A DNA stretch of 64,000 nt, from NCBI GenBank assembly GCA_963712835.1, contig CAVQJJ010000017.1, positions 1-64,000 on the forward strand, read 5' to 3'. The DNA is from DATARH01 sp963712835 (GTDB lineage: Bacteria > Pseudomonadota > Alphaproteobacteria > ATCC43930 > CGMCC-115725). How positions within the stretch are numbered: the first letter of the stretch is position 1; each line of letters begins with the position of its first letter. The notes beneath the pieces were generated by a model that did no database searches, had not been told where the DNA came from, and worked only from the letters and a program-made list of their open reading frames with translations. Shown here one piece after another: positions 34,682-45,131 of this stretch. Position numbers and translations under genes: made by a program.

Positions 34682-37066
34682 ATGAACGACACCGGACCTT
34701 CCTCTGCCGCACCGTGGATCGGGCAATCGGTCAAGCGGCGCGAAGATCGGCGCCTGTTGACCGGGCAGGGCCAGTTCGTCGCCGACCTCGTGCTGCCGCG
34801 CATGCTGCACGCGGTGCTGGTGCGAAGCCCGGTGGCGCATGCCCGCATCCGCTCGGTCGATCTCGCGCGCGCCAAGGCGGCACCGGGGGTGGTTTATGCG
34901 ATGAACGGGGCTGATCTGCTACAACTGCTGCCGCCGATCCCCGAAGGGCAGATTTCGCTGCCGCCGAAATGGACGACGCAGGTCCAGCACAAATTCCTCA
35001 ACCCGCAGGAGCCGCTGCTGGCGCATGACAAGGCGCGGCATGTCGGCGAGGCGCTGGCGATCATCGTCGCCGAGACGCGGCACCAAGCTGAGGACGCGGC
35101 CGAGCTGGTGACGCTCGATCTCGAGGAACTGCCAGCGGTGGTCGATCCCGAGGCCGCGCTGAAAGCGGGTAGCCCGATTGTCCACGAGCGGTTCAACACC
35201 AATCTAATCGGCGAATTTACAGTCGGCCGCGGTGATGCCGCCGGCGCGACGGCAAGGGCGCCGCACCGCCTGAAGCGACGCTTCTACCACCACCGCTACG
35301 CCGCGGTGCCGATGGAGACGCGCGGGGTGCTCGCCGATTACGACCGGCGCACCGACTCGGTGACGATCTGGTCGTCGACCCAGGTGGTGCACTGGGTGCG
35401 GCGCGAGGCGGCGACCTTGCTCGGCATCCCCGAGGCGCGGGTGCGCTGCATAGCGCCCGATGTTGGCGGCGGGTTCGGCGGCAAGGGTCACGTCTACCCC
35501 GAGGACATGCTGGTGACCTTTTTGGCGCGGCGGCTCGGTCGGCCGGTGAAGTGGATCGAGGGCCGCAGCGAGCATCTGCAGAGCGCGACGCATTCACGCG
35601 ACCAGCTGCACGACATCGAGGTCGGGTTTGACGAAGAGGGGCGCATCCTGGCGCTCACCGACAGCTATATCGTCGATTGCGGCGCGTGGAACCCGATCGG
35701 TTCGGCGGTCGCCTACAACACCGCGGTGCACCTGACCGGCCCCTACAAGATCGCGAATTACCAGGCGTCGGGCCGCATCGCGGTCACCAACAAGGTGCCG
35801 AACGCACCGTACCGCGGCGCCGGACGGCCGGAAGCCTGCTTTGCGATGGAGCGCACGATCGACCTCATCGCGCGCACGCTCGGCCTTGAAGGCGCCGAGG
35901 TGCGCCGCCGCAACATGATCGCGGCGGCCGAGATGCCCTATGCGGTCGGCATGCCCTATCGCGACGGCGAGCCGATCGTCTATGACAGCGGCGATTACCC
36001 CTCGGCGTTGGAAAAAGTGCTCGACGCGGTGGGTGGGGTCGCGGCGTTCCGCGCGCGGCAGGCGGCGGCGCGCAAGGACGGAAGGCATCTGGGGCTCGGC
36101 ATCGGCTTTTACATCGAGGGCACCGGCGTCGGACCGTTTGAGAGCGCGTTTGTGCGCGTCGATCCGAGCGGCAAGATCTTCATCTCCGGCGGCGCGGCGC
36201 CGCAGGGCCAGGGCATGGAGACGATCTTCGCGCAGATCGCCGCCGATCTGTGGAAGGTGAAGCCGGAGGACGTCGTCGTCTCGCTCGCGGATACCGCGTC
36301 GATCGCGATCGGCTTCGGCACGATGGCGAGCCGCAGCACCGTGACCCTGTCGGGCGCGCTGCACCACGCCAGCGAGCGGCTGCGCGACAAGGTGTTCGCG
36401 ATTGCCGCCAACATCCTCGAATGCGCGGCGGCTGATCTCGAATTGCGCGACGGCGGGGTGGGCGTGGTCGGCGTGCCGGGCACGAGCTTGAGCCTCGCGC
36501 GCATCGCCCGCGCCGCGATCCCCGGCTGGACCAACGAGCGGCCGCCCGGCGTCGATGCCGGGCTCGAAGAGACCTACTACTGGCAGCCGCCGACCGTCAC
36601 CTGGAGCTATGCGGTGCATGTCGCGGTGGTCGAGGTCGACGCCGAGACCGGGCGCGTGCGGCTCGACGACTATGCGGTCGCGCATGATTGCGGCAATGTC
36701 GTCAATCCGATGCTGGTCGAAGGCCAGATCCATGGCGGCGCGGTGCAGGGGCTGGGCGGCATCCTCTGCGAGGCAATCGTCTACGACGCCGATGGGCAGC
36801 TGCTGTCCGGCTCGTTCATGGACTACGCGATGCCGATCGCGGCGGACGTGCCGAACATCAAGATCGTGCACCAGCATTCGCCGTCGCCGCTCAACCCGCT
36901 GGGGGTGAAGGGCGTCGGCGAAGGCGGCGCGGTGGCGCCGCCGGCCGCGGTCGCCAACGCGGTGTGCGACGCGCTGGGCGAGACGGGGTTCGAGATCAAC
37001 GCGACGCCGGTGCGGCCGGAGGAAATCGCCAAGCTGGCGCGCGGCTTGCGGGCGAAGGCGGCATGA
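34682..37066 (+). CDS. molybdenum hydroxylase large subunit (xanthine dehydrogenase/CoxL-like)
   Basis: A 794-residue molybdopterin-cytosine-dinucleotide subunit. GQSVKRREDRRLLTGQGQFV opens it, APDVGGGFGGKGHVYPED and PNAPYRGAGRPEACFAMER are cofactor-binding motifs, and GVKGVGEGGAVAPPA contains the catalytic Glu. The active-site loop is AYRGAGR-like, not the Cys-containing form of true CO dehydrogenase (form I), so a CO role is not supported. Medium FAD and small 2Fe-2S subunits are not adjacent, which is unusual. The stop overlaps the next gene (ATGA at 37063-37066), a desaturase. Confidence 0.88.
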   Translation: MNDTGPSSAAPWIGQSVKRREDRRLLTGQGQFVADLVLPRMLHAVLVRSPVAHARIRSVDLARAKAAPGVVYAMNGADLLQLLPPIPEGQISLPPKWTTQVQHKFLNPQEPLLAHDKARHVGEALAIIVAETRHQAEDAAELVTLDLEELPAVVDPEAALKAGSPIVHERFNTNLIGEFTVGRGDAAGATARAPHRLKRRFYHHRYAAVPMETRGVLADYDRRTDSVTIWSSTQVVHWVRREAATLLGIPEARVRCIAPDVGGGFGGKGHVYPEDMLVTFLARRLGRPVKWIEGRSEHLQSATHSRDQLHDIEVGFDEEGRILALTDSYIVDCGAWNPIGSAVAYNTAVHLTGPYKIANYQASGRIAVTNKVPNAPYRGAGRPEACFAMERTIDLIARTLGLEGAEVRRRNMIAAAEMPYAVGMPYRDGEPIVYDSGDYPSALEKVLDAVGGVAAFRARQAAARKDGRHLGLGIGFYIEGTGVGPFESAFVRVDPSGKIFISGGAAPQGQGMETIFAQIAADLWKVKPEDVVVSLADTASIAIGFGTMASRSTVTLSGALHHASERLRDKVFAIAANILECAAADLELRDGGVGVVGVPGTSLSLARIARAAIPGWTNERPPGVDAGLEETYYWQPPTVTWSYAVHVAVVEVDAETGRVRLDDYAVAHDCGNVVNPMLVEGQIHGGAVQGLGGILCEAIVYDADGQLLSGSFMDYAMPIAADVPNIKIVHQHSPSPLNPLGVKGVGEGGAVAPPAAVANAVCDALGETGFEINATPVRPEEIAKLARGLRAKAA

Positions 37067-38001
37067 GCGCCACCATCGACGCCCCGGCGACCCCCGGGGT
37101 CTTTCACGAGACGGCGTCGGGACGCAGCCTGTCGGGCGTCGTCGATCTGCGCATCTTCGGCCGGCGATCCGATGCAGAGGGCTCGAAGCGCGCCGCGGCG
37201 CATCTCGGCTGCATGGCGGCGACTGGGACGCTGGTGTGGCTCACCCTGCCCTATTGGCCGCTGCTGATCCCGGCGATGCTGCTGCACGGCCTCACCCTGG
37301 TGACGATGTTCGCGCCGATGCACGAATGCACGCATCGCACCGCGTTTGCCTCGCCGGCGGCCAACGCGGTGGTCGGCTGGGTGGCCGGGCTGCTGAGCTT
37401 TTACAATTCGACCTATTACCGCTGGTACCACTCCTGGCACCACCGCTACACGCAGGACCCGGCGCGCGACCCGGAACTAATGTTCCCGCGCGCCAGCGAC
37501 CGGTTCGCCTATCTGCGCGAAATCAGCACGGTCGGGTTCTGGTATCGCCGTGCGGTCGATTACGCGACGCTGGCGCGCGGCGCGGCGCGGCTGCCGTTCC
37601 TGCCCGAGACCGCGCGCCGCGAAGTCGCGATCTCGGTGTCGGCTCAGCTCGCGCTCTATGTGGCGGCGGCGGTCGCCGTGGTGCTGGGGTTCACCGCGCC
37701 GCTCTATTTCTTTTTCCTGCCGTCGTTGTTGGCGATGCCGTTCATGCGCGCCTACCTGATCGCCGAGCATACGCTGTGCAGCCGCGACCAGAATTTTCTT
37801 ACCAACACGCGCACGACGCTGACCAATTTTCCGATCCGGCTATTGATGTGGAACATGCCGTTCCACGCCGAGCACCATCTTTTCCCGGCAGTGCCGTTCC
37901 ACCGCTTGCCGGCGCTGCATGAGCTGATCGGCGACCGCTTCGCCTATGTCGCGCCGGGCTATTTCGCGATCAACCGTACGGTGTGGCGGACGCTCGTCTA
38001 G
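37063..38001 (+). CDS. fatty acid desaturase family protein
   Basis: A 312-residue membrane diiron desaturase. The three His boxes are HECTH (about residue 87), HSWHH (about residue 125) and HAEHH (about residue 267), with membrane segments between them (WLTLPYWPLLIPAMLLHGL, VAVVLGFTAPLYFFFLPSLL). The box pattern resembles DesA/AlkB-like and beta-carotene ketolase-like enzymes; the substrate cannot be assigned. Start overlaps the preceding molybdenum hydroxylase stop, implying a joint function. 138 bp separate it from the sensor kinase. Confidence 0.85.
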   Translation: MSATIDAPATPGVFHETASGRSLSGVVDLRIFGRRSDAEGSKRAAAHLGCMAATGTLVWLTLPYWPLLIPAMLLHGLTLVTMFAPMHECTHRTAFASPAANAVVGWVAGLLSFYNSTYYRWYHSWHHRYTQDPARDPELMFPRASDRFAYLREISTVGFWYRRAVDYATLARGAARLPFLPETARREVAISVSAQLALYVAAAVAVVLGFTAPLYFFFLPSLLAMPFMRAYLIAEHTLCSRDQNFLTNTRTTLTNFPIRLLMWNMPFHAEHHLFPAVPFHRLPALHELIGDRFAYVAPGYFAINRTVWRTLV

Positions 38002-38139
38002 TCGAGGATCTCGACGCCGCACCGGGCTGGGATTTCGATCATTCGCCGTCCCCTCTATCGTCTTGCCAAGCTTTGCGGATCGTCTGCCAAGCGCGGCGAC
38101 GTTGAGTTTTGATTAAGCTTGTCTCGCTAGCCTTTCGGT

Positions 38140-40293
38140 ATGCCGAGAGGAAGCGCCTCGTCATCAGCAGCGCCGCAGCACAGTCACCGGGCGAACCATC
38201 GCGTCTACGTCATCGGCCTCTTCTGCGTCGCGATCACGATCGCCGCCGCGTGCCTCGCGGTCGGGCTGCTGCGGCGCGACCAGATCAACCAGCAGATGAA
38301 CGACGGCAACAACCTCGCCATCGTGCTGGCGGCGCAGGCGGCGCGAACCGTGCAGGCAGTCGATCTCGTCGTTCAGGAAACGCGCGCCATGACGCTGCGT
38401 GCCGGGGTCAAGGACCCGGACGACATGCGCACGCTGATGGGCACCCAGGACGTTCACCAGTTCCTTGCCAGCCGGCTGCACAGCCTGCCGCAGGCGAATT
38501 CGCTGGCGCTGCTCGACAATACCGGAACGATCGTCAATTTTTCCCATACCTGGCCGGTACCGGTGATCCACGCCGACGACCGCGACTTCTTCACCTATCT
38601 GCGCGATCACGATGACCCCAACCCGGTGATCGGTTCTCCCGTGGTGAACCGCTTCACCAATGCCTGGGTCATCATGGTCGCCCGCCGCATCGACGGGCCC
38701 AACGGCGAATTTCTCGGCGTCGTGTGCGGCGTCGTCGAGGCGCGCTATTTCGAAGATTTCTATCACGAGGTTCGCACCGGGGAGTCCGCGTCGGCGAGCC
38801 TTTTCCGGTCGGACGGACTTCTGCTATCGCGCTACCCTCGGATTGAGGAGGCAATCGGCCGCGCGCTGCCGCACGAGTCCGGCTGGTACGCGATGCTGGC
38901 GAAAGGCGGCGGCGCCTATCTGACGACGGGATATTTCGACAATGTCGGCCGCATCATCTCGGTGCATCCGGTCTCCGACTATCCGCTCGCCGTGTCGGTG
39001 GGGATCGACGAGGCCGTCGCGCTCGCGCCGTGGCGCCGGGAGACGCTGATCATCGCCATCGGCACGCTCGGCGCGGTGGTCGGCTTCGGCTTCCTGTTTC
39101 GTGTGCTGGGGGTGCAATTCCACCGGGTCGAGGAACGCTCCAACGAGCTCGCGCGCAGCGAAACGCGCTTCCGCGACTTCGCGCTGACCTCGTCGGACTG
39201 GTTCTGGGAAAGCGACGAAAATCATCGCTTTACCTTTATCTCGGACGGCATCCGCGAATTCGGCCAGGATCCCGATCGCCGCCTCGGCCGCACCCGTATC
39301 GATCTGGCGGGCGACACCGACGACGATGCCGAGAAGTGGCGCGAGCACCTCGCGCTGCTCGACCGGCACGAACCCTTCCGCGATTTCGTCTACACGCAGA
39401 ACGTCGCCGGGGAGCCTGCCAATATCGTCTCGGTGAGCGGCAACCCGATCTTTGACGCCGCCGGCCGCTTCATCGGCTATCGCGGCACGACGCGCGACGT
39501 CAGCGAGCAGACGCGCGGCGAGCAAATCCTGCGCGACGCCAAGGAGGCGGCAGAGGCGGCAAACGTCGCCAAGTCGCAATTCCTCGCCAATATGAGCCAC
39601 GAGCTGCGCACGCCATTGAACGCGATCATCGGCTTTTCCGAGGCGATGGAGCTCGGCGTGACGGGCAAGCTGGAACCGCGCCAGGCGGAATACGCCGCGC
39701 TGATCCATCAGAGCGGCGAGCACCTGCACACCGTCATCAACGACATTCTCGACCTGGCGAAGGTCGATGCCGGCAAGCTCGAGCTGCACGAGGAAATGGC
39801 GATCGATCCGGACGACATCGTCGAGAGCTGCATGACGCTGATGAAAAGCCACGCCGCGGCCGGCTCGATCAGGCTGTCGGTCGAAGCCGAGGACAGGCTG
39901 CCGCAGCTCAGCGCCGACCCGACACGGCTGAAGCAGATCCTGCTAAACCTCATCTCGAACGCGGTCAAGTTCACCAACCCCGGGGGCGCCGTGGTCATCT
40001 CGGTGCGCCGGAGCGCCGAAGGCGGCATCGCGTTCGCGGTGCGCGATACCGGTCCCGGCATGACGCCGCGCGAAATCGAAACCGCGCTCGAACCGTTCGG
40101 CCAGGTCGATGCCGGCCACGCGAGGCGCCATGAAGGCACCGGACTGGGCCTGCCCCTGGCGCAGCGGCTCGCCGAATTGCACGGTGGCGCGCTCACCGTC
40201 GACAGCGTCAAGGGCAGCGGCACGACGGTGACGGTGATCCTGCCCGCCGCGCGCGTGATCGAGGCGGTGGCAACTGTCACCGCGGACGACTAG
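38140..40293 (+). CDS. PAS-domain sensor histidine kinase
   Basis: A 717-residue hybrid-free kinase. First membrane segment at about 20-42 (VIGLFCVAITIAAACLAVGL), an extracytoplasmic Cache/PDC-type sensor domain to about 300, second segment at about 300-325 (IIAIGTLGAVVGFGFLF), PAS domain at about 340-455 (RDFALTSSDWFWESDENHRF), HisKA with the phospho-acceptor in NMSHELRTPLNAIIGFSEAM (His near 486), and HATPase_c with NLISNAVKFT, DTGPGM and GTGLGLPLA. No response regulator is adjacent, so the partner is encoded elsewhere. The ligand is unknown. Confidence 0.92.
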   Translation: MPRGSASSSAAPQHSHRANHRVYVIGLFCVAITIAAACLAVGLLRRDQINQQMNDGNNLAIVLAAQAARTVQAVDLVVQETRAMTLRAGVKDPDDMRTLMGTQDVHQFLASRLHSLPQANSLALLDNTGTIVNFSHTWPVPVIHADDRDFFTYLRDHDDPNPVIGSPVVNRFTNAWVIMVARRIDGPNGEFLGVVCGVVEARYFEDFYHEVRTGESASASLFRSDGLLLSRYPRIEEAIGRALPHESGWYAMLAKGGGAYLTTGYFDNVGRIISVHPVSDYPLAVSVGIDEAVALAPWRRETLIIAIGTLGAVVGFGFLFRVLGVQFHRVEERSNELARSETRFRDFALTSSDWFWESDENHRFTFISDGIREFGQDPDRRLGRTRIDLAGDTDDDAEKWREHLALLDRHEPFRDFVYTQNVAGEPANIVSVSGNPIFDAAGRFIGYRGTTRDVSEQTRGEQILRDAKEAAEAANVAKSQFLANMSHELRTPLNAIIGFSEAMELGVTGKLEPRQAEYAALIHQSGEHLHTVINDILDLAKVDAGKLELHEEMAIDPDDIVESCMTLMKSHAAAGSIRLSVEAEDRLPQLSADPTRLKQILLNLISNAVKFTNPGGAVVISVRRSAEGGIAFAVRDTGPGMTPREIETALEPFGQVDAGHARRHEGTGLGLPLAQRLAELHGGALTVDSVKGSGTTVTVILPAARVIEAVATVTADD

Positions 40294-40308
40294 GCTCGAA
40301 TTCGCGGG

Positions 40309-40902
40309 TCAGACCCAGCGCGCGACCTCGTCGAGCGCGAGGCGCGGCGGCCGCTCATGCAGCGCGCCACGGTCGCCATAGCCGATATTCATCAGAAAAT
40401 TCGAGCGGTACTGGGCATCGGAGAAGAATTCCGCATCGACGGCAGCGTTGTTGAAGCCCGACATCGGGCCGCAATCGAGCCCCAGCGCACGCAGCGCCAG
40501 GATGAAATAGGCGCCCTGCAGCGATGAATTGCGGAACGCGGTCTCGGTCGCGAGCGCCTCGTTGCTGGTGAACCAGCCGCGGGCGTCGGTATGCGGGAAC
40601 AGCCGCGGCAGGTGCTCGTAGAACAGCGTGTCGTAGGCTACGATCGCGGTGACCGGCGCGGCGCGCACCTTCTCCGAATTGCCCGACGACACGCAACGAA
40701 GCAGCCGCTCCTTGCCCTCCGCGCTCTTGACCAGCACCAGCCGCATCGGCTCGCAATTGCCGCTTGTGGGGCCGAGCAGCGCCATGGCCAGCGCGCTTTC
40801 GATCAGCGCATCCGGCACCTCTCGCGCCTGCCAATGCGAAAAGGTGCGCGCCTCGTGAAAAAGCCGTGCGAGCGCTGCGTCGTCAATTTTTGTCATCACC
40901 AA
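40309..40902 (-). CDS. nitroreductase-family protein (RutE-like)
   Basis: A 197-residue flavoprotein. It carries LLGPTSGNCEPMRLVLVKS, FRNSSLQGAYFILALRALGL and GYGDRGALHERPPRL, resembling RutE/malonic semialdehyde reductase of uracil degradation. It is the last gene of a three-gene minus-strand unit after hydantoinase/oxoprolinase A and B subunits (18 bp after HyuB-like), which fits turnover of amide or hydantoin rings, though neither uracil monooxygenase RutA nor others of that pathway are present. The reaction is inferred from the family. Confidence 0.84.
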   Translation of the reverse strand: MVMTKIDDAALARLFHEARTFSHWQAREVPDALIESALAMALLGPTSGNCEPMRLVLVKSAEGKERLLRCVSSGNSEKVRAAPVTAIVAYDTLFYEHLPRLFPHTDARGWFTSNEALATETAFRNSSLQGAYFILALRALGLDCGPMSGFNNAAVDAEFFSDAQYRSNFLMNIGYGDRGALHERPPRLALDEVARWV

Positions 40903-40920
40903 AGTCCCTGATATCCAGCG

Positions 40921-42523
<1,603 letters not shown>

Positions 42524-42542
42524 TTTTCAAGCTCCTACCTTT

Positions 42543-42621
42543 CGTCATTCCCGCGAAAGCGGGAATCCAGGGCTATCGTTCAGTCGCTCGCCCCTGGGTC
42601 CCCGCCTTCGCGGGGACGACG
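42543..42621. repeat. dispersed palindromic repeat A (short form)
   Basis: CGTCATTCCCGCGAAAGCGG plus GAATCCAGGG at one end and CCCCTGGGTCCCCGCCTTCG plus CGGGGACGACG at the other, about 20 bp apart, mutually complementary. It sits in the gap between HyuA and HyuB genes, so the operon mRNA contains a large hairpin there. Confidence 0.75.
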
Positions 42622-42640
42622 ATGAAAGAAAGATCGAGGG

Positions 42641-44734
42641 TCACGATCCGACCTCCACGATGAGGCTGCCGAATTCGTCGATGCGGGCGCGGTCGCCGGG
42701 GTAGAGCACGGTGGTCGCCGAGATTTCCTCGACTATTGCCGGGCCGGCGATCTCGTTGCCGGCGAAGAGCGCCTCGCGGCGCCAGATGCGGCTGTCGCGC
42801 CAATCGCCGCCGGTCGGACCCGCGGCCTCGAAATAGACGCGGCGCGACCCGAGGAGCGCCCCGTCGGGCGGGGTGGCGCCGCCGGGTCGCGGGCGCGGCA
42901 GCTCCGGCGTGTCGATGAGGCCGCGCGCCGTCACCCCGAAACTGACGACCTCGACCGGCGCCGCCGGATCGCTGTGCCCGAAGCGGCGGCGATGCTCGGC
43001 GTGAAACGCACTCGGCAGCGCCGCCCACGTCTCGGGGCTGAATTCGGTGAGCGGCACCGGCAGCTCGAAGGACTGGCCGATATATCGCATCTCGACCCGC
43101 ATCTCGATGCGCTGGCGATCCGGCGGGATGCGGTCTTCCGCGAGCGCGCGGCGCGCCTCGTCGAGCATCGGCGCGAAGGCGGTCCCGGCCTCCGGGGCCG
43201 ACAGATCGGCGAACGCGGCAAGCTTTGTCTGCGACAAATCATGGCGCAGATCGGCGACCAGCAGCCCGAGCGCGCAGAGGATGCCCGGTGTTGGCGGCAC
43301 CAAGAGGCGAGGGATCGACAGATCGCGCGCCACCGGCGAGCCGTGCATTGGCCCGGCACCGCCAAACGGCACCAAGGTGAGACCGCGCGGGTCGTGCCCG
43401 CGCTCGATCGAGACGACGCGGATGCCGCGGCCCATATTGGCGTTGGCGACGCGCAAGATGCCCGCCGCGGCGGTCACGAGATCGAGGCCGAGCGGACGCG
43501 CGATGTGTTCTTCGATCACGCCCGCCGCCGCGCCCTCGTCGAGGGTCAGCTCGCCGCCGAGCCGGGTCTCGCCGCCGAAGCGGCCGAGCACGAGATTGGC
43601 GTCGGTAACGGTGGGCTGCGTCCCGCCGCGGCCGTAGCAGGCGGGGCCGGGGATGGCCTCGGCGCTCATCGGCCCGACGCGCAGCGCGCCGCCGTCGTCG
43701 ATCCAGGCGATCGAACCGCCGCCGGCGCCGATCGCGTTGATGTCGATGACCGGGATGCGGATCGGTGTGCGCTCGAGGTTGGCCTCGCGCGTCACCTGCG
43801 GCTGGCCGCCGAGGATCAGGCTGATGTCGGTCGAGGTGCCGCCCATATCCATCGTGATGATGTCGGGGAAGCCGGAGAGCGCCGCGACATGGGCACTGGC
43901 GACAACCCCGCCGGCGGGGCCGGACAACACGGTGTGCACCGGGCGCTCGCGCGCGGTGGCGACGGTCATCAGCCCGCCCGAGGCCTCCATGATCATCACC
44001 GGAACCTTGCCCCCGATGCCAAGGCCCCGCGTCGGGTCGGCGAGCAGTTCGGTCAACGAGGCGAGGTAATGCTCCATGATCGGCATCAGAAACGCGTTGA
44101 GCACGACCGTGCTCGTCCGTTCGTACTCACGGAACTCGGCGAGGATGTCGGTCGAGGCGCAGACCGGAATGCCTGGAAGCGCGGCGGAGAGGATCGCTTT
44201 GGCGCGGCGCTCATGCGCCGGGTTGGCATAGGCGTGCAGGAAGCAGATCGCTACCGTCTCGATCCTGTCCGCCTTGAGCCGAGCGGCGATGGCGCGCAAA
44301 GCCTCCTCGTCGAGCGGCGTCACCTCATGGCCGGCGGGATCGAGCCGGCCGCGCACCGTATGGCAATCCTCGCGCGGCACCAGCGGGGCGGGCCGCGTCT
44401 GACGGATGTCGTACAGGCTCGGCCGGTCCTGGCGGCCGATGAGCAGGATGTCGCGGAATCCTTCATTGGTGACGAGCGCGGTGCGGCCGCCCTTGCGCTG
44501 GATGACCGCGTTGGTCGCGGTGGTCATGCCGTGGCCGACATAATCGACATCGGCGCCGCCCGCACTCTGCAGGTCGAGCGCGCGCCGCAGGCCCTGCACC
44601 GTGCCGAGCGCCCGGTTCTCGGGCGTGGTCGGCACCTTGGCGACGGTGACGCGCTTGGTCGCTTCGTCATAGGCGACATTGTCGGTGAAGGTACCGCCGA
44701 CATCCGAGGCGACGCGCAGGCGATGGAGGCTCAT
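42641..44734 (-). CDS. hydantoinase A/oxoprolinase alpha-type subunit
   Basis: A 697-residue HyuA/5-oxoprolinase family protein. The ASKHA-type fold is shown by ASDVGGTFTDNVAYDEATKR at the N-terminus (phosphate loop), GHGMTTATNAVIQRKGGRTA, and TMDMGGTSTDISLILGGQPQ. LVPFGGAGPMHG is near residue 460. Together with the downstream HyuB subunit it would hydrolyse a hydantoin, oxoproline or similar cyclic amide using ATP, or act as an acetophenone-carboxylase-like enzyme; the family cannot be resolved by eye. First gene of the hyuA-hyuB-rutE-like unit. Confidence 0.9.
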   Translation of the reverse strand: MSLHRLRVASDVGGTFTDNVAYDEATKRVTVAKVPTTPENRALGTVQGLRRALDLQSAGGADVDYVGHGMTTATNAVIQRKGGRTALVTNEGFRDILLIGRQDRPSLYDIRQTRPAPLVPREDCHTVRGRLDPAGHEVTPLDEEALRAIAARLKADRIETVAICFLHAYANPAHERRAKAILSAALPGIPVCASTDILAEFREYERTSTVVLNAFLMPIMEHYLASLTELLADPTRGLGIGGKVPVMIMEASGGLMTVATARERPVHTVLSGPAGGVVASAHVAALSGFPDIITMDMGGTSTDISLILGGQPQVTREANLERTPIRIPVIDINAIGAGGGSIAWIDDGGALRVGPMSAEAIPGPACYGRGGTQPTVTDANLVLGRFGGETRLGGELTLDEGAAAGVIEEHIARPLGLDLVTAAAGILRVANANMGRGIRVVSIERGHDPRGLTLVPFGGAGPMHGSPVARDLSIPRLLVPPTPGILCALGLLVADLRHDLSQTKLAAFADLSAPEAGTAFAPMLDEARRALAEDRIPPDRQRIEMRVEMRYIGQSFELPVPLTEFSPETWAALPSAFHAEHRRRFGHSDPAAPVEVVSFGVTARGLIDTPELPRPRPGGATPPDGALLGSRRVYFEAAGPTGGDWRDSRIWRREALFAGNEIAGPAIVEEISATTVLYPGDRARIDEFGSLIVEVGS

Positions 44735-44870
44735 CGCGACAGGACAAACGGAATGCGACAGCGATGCAAGCGCGGGTTAAAAAAATCACGGTCCGCCATA
44801 TTCGCCTCTCAAATGAACGCTACCGTACAAAACTTCGGGAACCGGCCGCGGCGAGGGTTGTTTCGAAGCT

Positions 44871-45125
44871 ATGGGGAGTTTTCTCGACCGGGCCAGGGAA
44901 TGGCGTCGGCGCGCCGACGAATTGCGCCGCGCCGCGGAGCGGGTGCTTACCCCCTCGGCACGCACAAGCCTCCTCGACCGGGCGGCTGCCCTCGATCACC
45001 ACGCCGAAAACATCGAGCAGGTGACCGCGAAGTTCCGTGATATCCACGAAACGGCCGCCACAGACGGAGCTTTCCGAGATTTCGTGCAGCACCGGCCGCC
45101 TCGACGCGGCCCAAAAGGCGGCTGA
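44871..45125 (+). CDS. small helical hypothetical protein
   Basis: An 84-residue charged protein (MGSFLDRAREWRRRADELRR, then TSLLDRAAALDHHAENIEQV), predicted to be nearly all helix. It resembles short alphaproteobacterial hypothetical proteins with repeated RAREWRxRAEE-like segments. No signal or membrane segment. Function unknown. It converges with the amidohydrolase gene, 6 bp from its stop. The ribosome site is weak, so the start is uncertain. Confidence 0.5.
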   Translation: MGSFLDRAREWRRRADELRRAAERVLTPSARTSLLDRAAALDHHAENIEQVTAKFRDIHETAATDGAFRDFVQHRPPRRGPKGG

Positions 45126-45131
45126 GCCGCC

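Noticed and set aside
34682..37066. aerobic carbon monoxide dehydrogenase large subunit
   Set aside because: The active-site loop is of the PYRGAGRPE type without the Cys-containing form I signature, and the small and medium subunits are not adjacent.
42974..45040. 688-codon open frame antisense to hydantoinase A
   Set aside because: Shadow frame of a real gene; sequence is compositionally biased and unlike any family.
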